64,000 bases of DNA from the NCBI GenBank assembly GCA_949825025.1, contig OX463781.1:2891066-2955065 (forward strand), written 5' to 3'. This document shows, one piece after another, positions 51,145 to 61,824 of the stretch. Position 1 is the first letter of the stretch. Every line of letters begins with the position of its first letter. Below the pieces are notes generated by a model. The model had not been told where the DNA came from, made no database searches, and saw only the letters and a list, made by a program, of their open reading frames with translations. The stretch is from Siphlonurus alternatus. Lineage: Eukaryota; Arthropoda; Insecta; Ephemeroptera; Siphlonuridae. A program made the position numbers and the translations under genes.

Positions 51145-51821
51145 AATATTTTGTTGTTTACATACTTTAGCAGAAGACTTTGTGAAATACATATTTCTTT
51201 TTCATAACTGACGATATATTTTTCCACACTTTTATACTTTTCGATTCCACACGTTTCATATCTACGTCTGTCTGCATCACTTGCGTCCCATCAGATCAAT
51301 CTCTCACTTCATTGGGGGAGTGCATCTACAACCCTCCTCTCGAAACTACCCTCTTCTGATGTCATTTTCTCCATGATGATCACAAATGATAAACATTTTA
51401 TGGATTTAAAAAAAAAAGAGGTCACAAAAGCCATAAAAAATATGGAGGTCAATAACATCACAAATGAAAACGATATTTTATATTTTACTACATTTTTTGT
51501 ATCTCAATTTTCATCTTCAGAAGGGGCTTTTTTTATACTTATCATATGGTAATTTTGTGTTATATAATATCATAAGTTTATGTATAATATATCATATATA
51601 AAAAGCAGCACATGTATATGTTTATTTAATATTTATTATAATAACAATTATTATTATAATGTGCTTGTACTCGAATAATATTACGATATATATTAATTTC
51701 ATGTATTAATAATTAACGTGATCTATGCTGTACTGTACAATCTATATGATAGAAATAAAATTTGAATGCTATTTTTAATAATTTTATAAAAATATCTTCA
51801 ACTTGGGACTAAAAGACTACA
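51145..51821. other. Non-coding stretch
   Basis: AT-rich, with a pyrimidine-rich patch at 51280-51370. Nothing is recognised. Confidence 0.5.
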
Positions 51822-52069
51822 CCCTAGTTGAAAAATTTCGTCTTCACCTCATCCTTTACACGTCTAAACCTAATCATTTTACCTCTAAAACACATATTAT
51901 TTCCTCCTCTCTCAAAGTGAGGATAAAATCGAGTTAATATTTTATGCTCAATAAGAGAAAAGAAGACGTAATCTCATCTGTTTTTAATGATGCATAATAG
52001 GAGGGAATTAGACGAGGAGAGAGCTTAATAGTGAACAAAAGATGAGATCTGATTTATTTCAACTCAAGC
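51822..52069 (-). mobile_element. F1 MITE, copy 7
   Basis: CCCTAGTTGAAAAATTTCGT to GATTTATTTCAACTC; opposite orientation to copy 6, about 680 bp away. Confidence 0.8.
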
Positions 52070-52333
52070 ATATGCTTTTATTTCAATACGAATTATTCGT
52101 TTAAAAATGCAATTTAGGTTATATTATTTGACGTAATCCTGATAGGAGTTTGATATCAAGCTGTACGTGAATAAAAATTAGCACTTTTGCCATATAATAT
52201 AGGTAAGTGCAGTTCACGAAAAAGGCAAAATGCGAACGACACTTGCTCCCTATTCAATATGAAGTAAAACTTCGCATTATCATTACTGGGGGGGGGGGGA
52301 GGGAGGGGGGATTCGAGACAACCCGTAATTCAT

Positions 52334-52577
52334 TTAAGGATGAATCTCAGTAGATTGAGATCTCGCAATCGTAGCACCTGAATGCAACAAGACTTGCAGG
52401 GGAGTTAGACCATCAATAGGTGGCATACAAAGTTTGAATCGAATATGTCTTATCAGTTTTGTGAAAACTGAGGTAGAAGTTTAACATTAGGCTTTATGGA
52501 CGGAAACCGGAAATGGAGCAGTTACGAGAAAACTCCCAGATTGAATTTGCTCAAACCATAACTGAGATTCATCGTCA
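52334..52577 (-). repeat. F16 element, copy 2
   Basis: The ends GGATGAATCTCAG and CTGAGATTCATCG are inverted. The interior (GACCATCAATAGGTGGCATA, TGTCTTATCAGTTTTGTGAA) is the inverse of 14466-14712 without its internal duplication. Confidence 0.7.
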
Positions 52578-52948
52578 AAGCAAAAAAAAGTCTGAAATAC
52601 TTCTCAAAAAAATCTGAATTTTTTTTTTAGTCCTTGTTAGTCCCCCCCCCCCCCCCTGCTTCCTCCTGATAAAGCGTGAGATTGAAAAATACCTTATTAT
52701 TAATTGCCAGGGTTAATGCTTTTACTTCATTAAATCGTTCGCTTCAACAACAAAGAACGCACCTCAGGTGTTCACATTTTATTATTGTTTAACGTTGTAA
52801 AATCTAGCTGCATGGATTTACCAACATTAGTCGATTTAATAATTAATCTCGCTTCAAGTTCACTTTGACGCCAAGGTAAGCCTCTAAGCTAATGTTAATC
52901 TCAGCTGTTAATATCGCGTTATATATTTATTGCTTGTAACATTGTCAA
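52578..52948. other. Non-coding stretch with a C-run
   Basis: A C run of about 16 at 52641-52656. No gene is seen. Confidence 0.5.
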
Positions 52949-53652
52949 CACAAATTATATTTTAATGTTGTATCAATTTGTTTATATAAAATCAGTAAAA
53001 AAAAAACTGTGTAGTAGATTAATTTTAAATAACATAAATTAAAAAAAAAGTGCAGTTTTTATGCTGTGATACATTTCTATAAAAGAACACAATTAATTTC
53101 TAAGTAAGAAAGCATATTGACGTCATATATATTATAATGCAAAATTATTTTAAAATATGCAGTTTAGAAGAATTTAGTGTCTACGGCAAACAGCATTTTT
53201 TTTTTTTTTCGCTAAATTTCATTTGGAGCTTATTACATTTTTCAGCATCCACAGTCAAAATTACCTTTAGCTAATGTTGACAATAACTATCATGAAATAT
53301 TTATTCACATCACTGTGTTTTGTGTATTAAATCACTATACGATCATGAGCATCTATTTGTAATTTGTACAACAATATAAATCACGTCATCAATAAAATAA
53401 ACATAACAACACACACAATTAATAAATTATACTACATATATATATTATATATATTATGTAGAAAAATTTTGCAAATATCATCATATATTTGCCAAATTTG
53501 CAAATTAAACCTATGCGAGGTTTTTAAAGAAGCAATTTTAGCGTATATTTCCATTAAAAATCTCGAAGATTTTTTTTTTTTTTTTATCAGAAATGAACCT
53601 CATTTTAAAAATATAATCCACCGTTATGGCTTCTACCAGCATTCTGAAATCT
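52949..53652 (+). repeat. Diverged duplication, left unit
   Basis: Aligns in order with 53762-54588: TATTTTAATG, GTAGATTAATTTTAAATAA, ATTTTAAAATA, AGAATTTAGTG, AACAACACACAC, ATATCATCATATATTTG, TTTTTATCAGAA, ATCCACC and TTATGGCTTC. Many substitutions and small indels imply an old event. The 100-codon plus frame near its right end is not a gene. Confidence 0.7.
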
Positions 53653-53761
53653 CTTTTTTTTATTGACTTTCCCCTATGTTTAACCTTAGACTAGAACCTA
53701 ATATCCTAAATAGACAGAGACTAAGGGCGGTTAGGAAAGATCGGAGCCCATACACCTTAAT

Positions 53762-54588
53762 GTACAAACTATATTTTAATGCTGAATCATTTTGTATATT
53801 CAAAATCAGCAAAAAAACTGTCTGTAGATTAATTTTAAATAAGTAATAACATAAATTAAAAAATAAATGTATATGTTCAGATTTTATGACGTGATACATT
53901 TAAAAAATCACCATGAAATCCTATACGTAAGAAAGTGCGATTCTATAATGTCACAGGCATGCAAATTTATTTTAAAATACACAAAGTTTAGGAGAATTTA
54001 GTGCCAGCGGCAAAATTCTTGCCAATTATTTGAACGGTTGTTATATTTTCCAACATCAACAAAATTGTTTTTAATTAATTTTAACAAAAATAATAATCAT
54101 GATTTTTTTATGCACATCAATGTGTTTATTTTATAATTTATGTATCATGCTGTGCTTTTATTATTATTTTATTCGAGCGTCAACAAAATTGATCACATCA
54201 AAATTGTAAAACTAAACATAAATAACAACACACACATATATGTAATATTTATTTGTAATATACATAATATGAGTACTGCATTATGTAGAACAGTGATTTA
54301 AATTTCATCATATATTTGACACATTTACCTATAACTCAGGCTTTTTAAAGGAATTATTTTAGTGTATTAAAATAATATTATTATCATTAAGAAACAATGA
54401 TTTTTTTTATCAGAATTTCCTTGTTAAAAATGTGATCCACCATGCTACTTGGCTAACTAGTTATTAGTGTGTATATTTTTTTATGTGTATTTTTGTCTTT
54501 TGTTGTTTTGTAATGTTTTTGTCTTGTTCTATGCTATTTGTATAACCAAAGGAACTGAATAAATTTATTATGGCTTCCACAAGTATTT
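53762..54588 (+). repeat. Diverged duplication, right unit, with an insert
   Basis: The second unit, longer because about 125 bp (54443-54568) lies between ATCCACCATG and TTATGGCTTCCAC where the left unit has only a few bases. Confidence 0.7.
54443..54568 (+). mobile_element. Possible retroelement 3' end inserted in the duplication
   Basis: T/G-rich sequence (TTTTGTCTTTTGTTGTTTTG) ending GAACTGAATAAATTTATTA. It is absent from the paired unit, so it is an insertion. The look recalls a LINE 3' UTR with a short A/T tail; no second copy is in the window, so the class is a guess. Confidence 0.35.
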
Positions 54589-54659
54589 TAAGATAGGAAG
54601 GAAGGTGGCTGTGGCTTTGTGTTAGGTACTGCCCCGATATTAACCTGGTGAAAGTAAGA

Positions 54660-54931
54660 TTGGCTTTATACAGGTTGAGACACGCGTGAATTTCGTGCGT
54701 ATTTTGTTATCTTTTGTCCAAGACCCATTGCACAGCAAAATTTAAAAAGTAGCATTGTGATTAGCGCATTTGAATATTTCCCGGTGCAATGGGTCCTGAT
54801 CGTCACATGTCTTTCTTCTGATTGGTGGACCCATTGAACCGCGAAATTAGTGAATTTGAAATACTTGAATATGATTGGCAAGTCTTTTAACATTGGTCCA
54901 ATCGGTGGCATAACCTGATATAAAGCCAACC
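54660..54931. mobile_element. F13 element, copy 1
   Basis: TTGGCTTTATACAGGTTGAG and ACCTGATATAAAGCCAACCT are inverted ends. CAAGACCCATTGCACAGC and GGTGCAATGGGTCCTGA pair inside. Copy 2 is at 57617-57873. Confidence 0.78.
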
Positions 54932-55001
54932 TTGGGTGAAACCACAGAAAAACAAGGACAAAATCATGACGAAATGTTAATTATTATTTTAATTGTTGCA
55001 G

Positions 55002-55066
55002 CTCGAGCTGAGGTTCCGTGCGAGGACTTCGAGCTGAGAAAGAACAGACGCGGCGAGGCGAGAACG
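55002..55066 (+). CDS. Probable 65-nt internal coding exon, unknown gene
   Basis: I do not recognise the protein. A T-rich tract ends TTTTAATTGTTGCAG at 55001, and a consensus donor GTGAGT starts at 55067. The 65 bases between them are about 60% G+C in an AT-rich setting. Two of the three plus frames stop inside it; the remaining one is open throughout and reads (split codon)-RAEVPCEDFELRKNR-RGEART, rich in charged residues. The intron phases implied are 1 on the left and 0 on the right. No neighbouring exon could be joined with confidence: the candidate at 56660-56780 is in an incompatible phase. It could be an internal exon of a gene whose other exons lie outside the window or in large introns, or a chance triple of signals. 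Confidence 0.5.
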
Positions 55067-55404
55067 GTGAGTTTTAATATTCAACTACACTGCCACCTTA
55101 TATGTATGTCTTGTACAAAGCCAGCACGTCGCAATGTGATTCTACGTTACAAAATTTAATGTTTTGTATAAAAAAATACTTTAGCATTCTTCTGAATACA
55201 AATTCTTTATTACATAAATTGTACGTGCATAATATATTGGGAGCGATTCACGAAAGAGTTCTCTACGGTTTAAATAGTGTCATTAATTTAAAATTACATT
55301 TATGTGGTTTTAAGGAGAAACTTGGATTTTCTTTCTTCCTGTGTCATGCTATTTTTACAATGAAATTTCCAATAAATTAAAACGTACATACCGTCTTTCG
55401 TCCG
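55067..55404. other. AT-rich stretch, likely intron if the 55002 exon is real
   Basis: An unpaired F7-like end (TTGGGAGCGATTCACGAAAG) is near 55238. Nothing else is recognised. Confidence 0.4.
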
Positions 55405-55857
55405 GAGTAATGAGCTATCTGCCTATATACAATTATCTCGTGTGCAATAATGAACTATCTACTATTTTACGCAATATAGAGGCTTCAAGTCAGCTGATTT
55501 TGCGATACATCATCAGAAGACCCCTATACAGGGTGCGGGTGTGCATTATGAGTTGTAAAAAAGTTTTTTATAACATGAAGCTCATTGTCACGCTCACCTG
55601 AAGTAGCAGATAGCTCATTATTGCAACGAGATGATGGTAGGCACAGGGGCGGATACAGCCCGCGGCTCTGGGGAGGGGGGGGGGGGAAAGCGGTGCCCTA
55701 TCCCGCAAAATTAAATTTTGTGGTATGTTGGGGGGCGACGATTGGGGGGTGGTAATACCTTCAATGTATTTTGGGACCTTTGGGGGGGGGGGGCGATCAC
55801 CCCCATCGCCCCCCTCCTTGGATCCGCGTCTGGTTAGGCAGACAGCTCATTATTGCG
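55405..55857. mobile_element. Foldback element with GAGCTATCTGC ends, holding a nested hAT
   Basis: GGAGTAATGAGCTATCTGCC near the left pairs with GCAGATAGCTCATTATTGC near 55607, and a further GGCAGACAGCTCATTATTGC follows the hAT. Inside, ATAGAGGCTTCAAGTCAGCT (55480-55499) is shared with the element at 59710-61275. Confidence 0.5.
55644..55832. mobile_element. Short hAT-type element (189 bp) with target duplication
   Basis: CAGGGGCGGATACAGC and TTGGATCCGCGTCTG are inverted ends. The flanking 8-mers GGTAGGCA (55636-55643) and GTTAGGCA (55833-55840) match at seven of eight positions. The interior is G- and C-run rich. Confidence 0.78.
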
Positions 55858-56659
55858 GATGATATGCCATGGTCATACGTGAACAGTACACGTTTTTGTA
55901 AAAATAATAAGAAGTATGAAGTCCGTGTTTTACTTGCATGAAAATTAATAATAAAATGCAAGTTTTTAACATTGAAAATATCGTAATGTATTGTTAAGAT
56001 TTGCTCCACCTATTGACAGCGTGGTTCTTGTGGTTTACTTAAAATATTCAGAGAGAAAAAAAAAGGTTATAAATTATCGTGACAATAAAAGCTTCTCTTT
56101 TGGTTGAAATTCCATTTGCTCGTAGATTTCTTCTTTCTATTAGAATTGTAAACGAGTTTTTTTTTTTTTTTTTTTTTTTTAGTTCACCCGTTTTTTTTAT
56201 GAATTTAGATAACAGTGTGAAACATTTCCCCTCTTTTAATAAAATATTTTCCAATATAAATTATACCTTACTTGTATTTTCGTTCAAAATCTCTTTCTAT
56301 TTATAAATGAATTGCACATTTACATATCATGTAATAAAAATACTGGTTTTCAATAAAATTTATAAAAAATAAGCACTCTATTATAGAGATAGAATATTAT
56401 ACAAGAGTTTCAATTCTTCTCGATCAATATACAATTTTTACACCTGAGAAAATGCATCTGTAAAAAAAATATATTGGATTTTTTTTTTGTTCGTCTCCAT
56501 TTACAGTTAAATGGATGGAAAAATATAAAAGTTTTATGCAAACACTTCATATTTTTTTATAACTTGAAGTAGAAAGAAAAAGAAATTATTGATTGGAAAG
56601 TTTTTCAGAGCAAGTAGTAGTCTAGTCATCTGTCAATCAATATCCCCTCTCCCTTGCAG
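55858..56659. other. AT-rich non-coding stretch
   Basis: A T run at about 56157-56180. No feature is recognised. Confidence 0.5.
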
Positions 56660-56780
56660 GCGTATATATCTTGATCGCTACAACGTCACGGAACATCAAT
56701 TAGTCACGTGGGGGAAGGGGGGGCAGGAGCGTTCTATACACTTGTACGTAGAAAGCTACGTTGTACAATTACATCTGTAG
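56660..56780 (+). CDS. Possible 3'-terminal exon, unknown product
   Basis: A strong pyrimidine tract ATCCCCTCTCCCTTGCAG ends at 56659. The frame then reads ..IYLDRYNVTEHQLVTWGKG, GQERSIHLYVESYVVQLHL and a TAG at 56778. The content looks protein-like, but the G run in the middle and the lack of a polyadenylation signal close by weaken it. In this frame the exon begins at codon position 3, so it cannot follow directly on the 55002-55066 exon, which ends on a complete codon. It is not recognised. Confidence 0.27.
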
Positions 56781-57007
56781 ACTACATAATTTATATGTAA
56801 TTTTTATGTAATACGTGCACGATCCGTCGGTGTTCAAAGCTAGGTAGTAGGTAGGTTAACTTTAGCGTTACCGAAGGTAAGGAGGTAGGGGTCCATAACC
56901 AAGGGGGGGGGGAAGGGGGTTGAGATGATCCGTAAATTTTAAAAAGCAGGAAAAAAATGTGAAATAGTGCTTCAAAATTTTTGTAAAAAAAAAAAATGTA
57001 AGCCTTA
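56781..57007. other. Non-coding stretch
   Basis: A G-run patch near 56905-56920. Nothing is recognised. Confidence 0.5.
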
Positions 57008-57286
57008 CCCGAGTTGAAATAAATTTCATTTTTTATTCGCTATTAAGTTCTCTCCTCGTCTAATTTCTTTTTATTTTGCAACATTTTAGAGGGAGAAGAA
57101 GGGGAGAAAGACGAGATTACGTCTTTTTTCCTCTCTTGAGCAAAAAATGGTTAGAGAAAAATTGTCTCTATTTCATTCTCACTTTGAGTAGAGAAGAAAT
57201 AAGATGTGTTTTAGAGGTAAAATGACAATAATATTAGGTTTTAGACGTGCAAAAGATGAGTTAAAGACGTGATTTTTCAACCAGGG
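57008..57286 (+). mobile_element. F1 MITE, copy 8
   Basis: CCCGAGTTGAAATAAATTTC to GTGATTTTTCAACCAGGG, flanked by TA on both sides. Confidence 0.82.
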
Positions 57287-57616
57287 TATTTAGCCAATGA
57301 GTAATGTATTTTCGTAAAAAAAAAAGTTAGAAAAACTTAAATTCTTTTAATAATTGATTTAAGTAGCGAATCTTTTCAACCCTCTAGTAGAGCGCGTGTG
57401 ACAAAAAATTCCTTGGTAATGCTAAGGTAAGAATTTACACCCCAGCCCCCAATCAGTTGCAGAGGAAATACATTTTAGACTTTTTGTACCACGGTTTTCT
57501 CTCTCCATTCCACCACCATTTATGCGTAACAAAAACACCCCTGACTTATTTTTCCGTGATACGAGGGGTGCACTCTAAGAATGCAGTCTCTTTTGTATTT
57601 TGAGATTTCTATTGAA

Positions 57617-57873
57617 CAAAGCTTTATACATACGTAAATTTTGTGCGTCATTTTTTCAAGACCCATTGCACCGCGAAATTTGATTGATTGGTTGGTATTT
57701 TGAGGCAATTAAACGAAATTTCAAAAATATAGCATTGCATGATGCATGGGCACATTCAAAGTTTCACGGCACAATGGGTCCTAAAATACTTAAATCTGAT
57801 TGATACTTTAATCTCTTTAACTCTTTAACATTGGTCAAATCGGTAGCTTGACCTGTACATAAAGCCAACCTTG
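57617..57873. mobile_element. F13 element, copy 2
   Basis: AAAGCTTTATACATACG-type left end and CATAAAGCCAACCTT right end. CAAGACCCATTGCACCGCGA and CGGCACAATGGGTCCTA pair inside, and AACATTGGTCAAATCGGTAG matches copy 1. Confidence 0.7.
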
Positions 57874-57961
57874 GTATATTGAAAAGTGTATACATTTTTG
57901 AAATAGACTGTAGACTTTGTGGATGTAGCCAGCAGATTCAATGTGAAATGTGTTCTATTTC

Positions 57962-57965
<4 letters not shown>

Positions 57966-58027
<62 letters not shown>
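57966..58027. repeat. (CT)n microsatellite
   Basis: About 31 pure CT units. Confidence 0.97.
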
Positions 58028-58029
<2 letters not shown>

Positions 58030-58478
58030 TCTAACGCACCTGTTCCCTACTAAAAGCAAGAACAATTGGAAGCCAAGTTACAGTAAAAATTCCCCCAGCA
58101 CAGCACAAAAGTTTCGCTAGTCGATACTTACTTTTTACTGTAACATTATGTAGTGACACAGAGTGGAATCGTTGCTAGTGACTCACTAGAGAGAACAAAA
58201 TTTGCTTGGTTACTTTAAAAAATCATGTAAATCAACTTAAACGTTAATTAATTTTATGATGATTAGTTTTATTAAATTATAGTTGGAAATTATTCAAAGA
58301 CTAGAATTTGTATAATAATATACAGTAAATTATTTTATATACATATTGTCATATTATATATATGACAATAGGGCGCATGCAGATTGAATGTAGCATGACA
58401 ATTATTATTCGTAATGATAATATATCTACTGTTGTGCATATTTATTAGAGTAGAACACATTTACACTATTATATGTAA
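58028..58478. other. AT-rich non-coding stretch
   Basis: A small hairpin (ATTGTCATATTATATATATGA, first 20 bases) near 58347. No gene is seen. Confidence 0.45.
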
Positions 58479-58746
58479 CCCTAGTTGAAAAATTTCGTCT
58501 TCAACTCATCCTTTACACGTCTAAACATAATCTTTTTCTAAAACTCATGTTATTTCGTCAACGCTTAAAATGAGGATGAAATGAAGACAATAGTTCTATA
58601 ATTTTATGCTCAATAAGAGGAAAGAAGACGTAATTTCGTCTTTTCCCCTCTTTTTTCCTCAAAAATGGTACAAAATAGTATATAGGGGAAAAGACGAGAG
58701 GAGAGCCTAATCGCGAATAAAAGATAAAATTATTTCAACTCGCGGG
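58479..58746 (-). mobile_element. F1 MITE, copy 9
   Basis: CCCTAGTTGAAAAATTTCGT to AATTATTTCAACTCGCGGG, flanked by TAA and TA. Confidence 0.82.
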
Positions 58747-59381
58747 TAGGAACTAAATTTTTAGAGTAAAGTCTTCACTTTGGGGAAAAAATGGCCATTT
58801 ATTGTCGATTTTTCCAATGAGAAAAAAATAATCAGTCGATCCTATATCACTATATATATTATATTATATTTACATTATATAATATATACGTATATTTAGG
58901 TATGTATAGTTCTGTATAATATCTTATTAAAATGTATATTATAAAAAAAATAAAACAAATAAACAAACATCATGAACAAATATCAATTTTAATTTTTTTT
59001 TTCGTTTAACCCTCGTAGCTACAATGATAAAGCAAAGATAATTATTTTCATTCATACAAAGTAATTATTATACTTTTTGTTCTGCTACTGAAAGAGCTAT
59101 AATATAAAAATATGGCAATGTTAACATTAATATGTTATATAATAATATATTGTGTGCTTCATCCATCATTCTAATGTATTCGTGACATCTGCTACACAAT
59201 GTAAGGTATTTTTAGTTACATGTTAATTCATGCGAGTCACAGTGACGTCATTAGAACTTAGAGTGTGCCTCGCGATGTTCATTTGTGTCGCTAAGGTTCA
59301 TCTTACTCTTGAAAACGAAGTAAAGTTTTTTGTTTAACTTTTCTCACTTATAAATGACGTAAAAAATATAAATCTTGCATT
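58747..59381. other. AT-rich non-coding stretch
   Basis: One TGACGTCA at about 59244. Nothing else is recognised. Confidence 0.5.
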
Positions 59382-59639
59382 CCCGAGTTCAAAATTTTCA
59401 TCTTTTCTTCTCTATTAACATCTCCTCTCATCTTTTGTCCCCTTATTTTGCACCATTTTAGAAAAGAAAAGAAGGAAAACAGCGAGATTACGTCTTTTTT
59501 CCTCTTCTTGAGCATAAAATGTTAAAAATATTGTCTTCATTTCCTTCTCACTTTGAGCGAAGAGGAAAGAAGATTGAGGTAAAAATGTTAGGTTTAGACG
59601 TGTAAAGGATGAGTTGAAGACGTAATTTTTCAACTAGGG
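59382..59639 (+). mobile_element. F1 MITE, copy 10
   Basis: CCCGAGTTCAAAATTTTCAT to GACGTAATTTTTCAACTAGGG (last base dropped here). The 72-codon minus frame inside is a by-product. Confidence 0.82.
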
Positions 59640-59709
59640 TTATCCACTGTATTTTTCGGTTTGGACTGAAGATCCGTAAAGGAATTTTTCATAAAAAAAT
59701 ATTTATTTA

Positions 59710-61275
59710 GCGAAAAAACAAATTCACGTGTTTTTTTTACATAAGTTTGGATAGGACGGTGTGAACACAAAAAAAAATCAGCTGACTTGAAGTCTCTTTA
59801 TTTACGTGATCTTTTAAATAAGGTTATGTCTACACCTCACCGTAAAATTTACGTCATAAAAAAGTTGGCTCGTGATATAAAGACGTACTAACGAAGTTGA
59901 CCGTGTCTTGCCATCAACTTTTTTTATTATCACTGCTTATTATGTCTTATGAAATAATGTTATGTTATATGGCATCAGTTCATATTTATTTTGAAACTTT
60001 AATTTAAAAAATGATTATAATTTATGTTTAGAGTACGAATTTGTAATAAAATGTTATTAAGTGCAAAAACCTCTATTAGGAGAGACCAATTAATTTGAAC
60101 CATAAAGTAGAAATTTGTTTTTGTTTTTTAATCACATTCTATTAATGTTAATGTGTGTATTGACAATTTTCAAATAATTTTTTATTGGCATAGAATTTTA
60201 TCCTATAAAATAAGTTCAGTTTTAATTTCAGTAATATTAGAGCATGGAAAATATCTTTATTTATATGAGTTTATAAAGCTAATTCTTGCACATGCAACTG
60301 CATGATCTTTCGATGTTACCATGTTATGTCGCTGATTTAAAGACGCTAACAAGGCATTTCTGTATTGGATCTAATAAAAAAATCAAATAAGATCGAGCTA
60401 AGAAATAATGAAAATAATGAATATTACTACAAAATTGCTATATTGCAGTTTGTGTTTCTAGTCAAAAGCACCTAATAAAATTGTTTCTAGATGCAAAATG
60501 TTTGTTTTAGTTCTGTAATATTTGAAAATAATATTTAAGCATAAAATTTTCCCCACAGAAGTAAAGTTATATCAACCTGCAAAGTGTATTTAATAGCATA
60601 GCAACTAATTAAAAATGAAGTGTAAAATTTTTAGTAATGATTTTATACAGAAAAGAAGATACAAAATTAAATTGTTATCTTTATTTCATTAAATTTTGCT
60701 TTGATTAGCTCGATTTATACAACGTAAAGTATGAATGTGCAATAATAATATTATAATTATGAATTTTATTACCTCACATAAGAAATTAGTTGTTAATTTT
60801 GGATTCAATATAGCTCATTAGTTCACTATTATTTGTCTTTTTCATATTTTTTAATACATAAAGTGTCGATGCGATTTTGACGCATTCTTATGCCCCAAGC
60901 AAACTCACCACAACTTTGTGCAGAAATATTGTTGTCTGAACTTTGTGATGTTGCGCGTTTGAATCAATGCTCTCCTGGCACCTGACAGTTACAGAAAATG
61001 CACCAAATTTACGTTATAGCCACTTCACTGAGAATAGCTCTTTCAGTTTAAATGGTTTTATTATTAAAACACATGTAATTACATTTTTTTATATTGGTAA
61101 AATACATTAAGTGTCAAAACATCCTCAATACCTTTTTTAAAAAATAAAAACAATAGTAAAAGCTCTCCTCTTATGAATAGAGGCTTCAAGTCAGCTGATT
61201 TTGCGGTGTTCCCACCGTCCCATGTCTAAACCTATGTAAAAAAAACTGGAAATTGCATTTTTAGCATAAAAGAAA
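59710..61275. mobile_element. ~1.5-kb element with ~65-bp terminal inverted repeats
   Basis: Left 59733-59797: TTTTTTTTACATAAGTTTGG, GGACGGTGTGAACAC, ATCAGCTGACTTGAAG. Right 61177-61252 is the inverse: CTTCAAGTCAGCTGAT, GTGTTCCCACCGTCC, CTAAACCTATGTAAAAAAAA. The interior (59800-61170) is AT-rich with no long frame. Exact outer limits are unsure. A solo piece of the same repeat is at 55480-55560. Confidence 0.6.
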
Positions 61276-61406
61276 TATTTTAGAGAAAAATAAGTTCTTG
61301 ATTCATTATCAAGAGACCTCTAGATGGGAGGGTAGGAGATGTTTTCAAATTGATTACGTTAATATTTACGGAGAAAAAAAAAAATCAAATTTTCTAACAT
61401 GGAGGC

Positions 61407-61824
61407 TTAAGGGCATTGGGTGTAGCACCGGTAGTTGGCAACACTGACGTATCTTCACCATGTTAATTTTTCATCATTGCTCCTCGGAGTAATTTTTATG
61501 CTAGAGCCAAGCTGATTGCTGTAGTATCAAGATAATTAGTAGCCCAAGTGCACAATTTGGCTAAATAAAGCCTGATTTAAAGAAAAGTATTTTTTAGTAA
61601 TTTTTTAAATTTACATGCATTTTTCTAAAATATAAAAAAAATACTTTTCTTTAAATCAGGCTTTATTTAGCCAAATTGTGCACTTGGGCTACTAATTATC
61701 TTGATACTACAGCAATCAGCTTAGCTCTAGCATAAAAATTACTCAGAGGAGCAATGATAAAAAATTCACATGGTGAAGATACATCAGTGTTGCCAACTAC
61801 CGGTGCTACACCCAATGCCCTTAA
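61407..61824. mobile_element. Foldback element with ~188-bp arms, TTAA-flanked
   Basis: TTAAGGGCATTGGGTGTAGC at the left and its complement at the right. The arms (about 61411-61598 and 61633-61820) pair almost perfectly around an AT-rich loop of about 35 bp. Both ends are TTAA. The minus frame at 61696-61884 and plus frame at 61770-61958 run through the right arm and are not genes. Confidence 0.88.
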
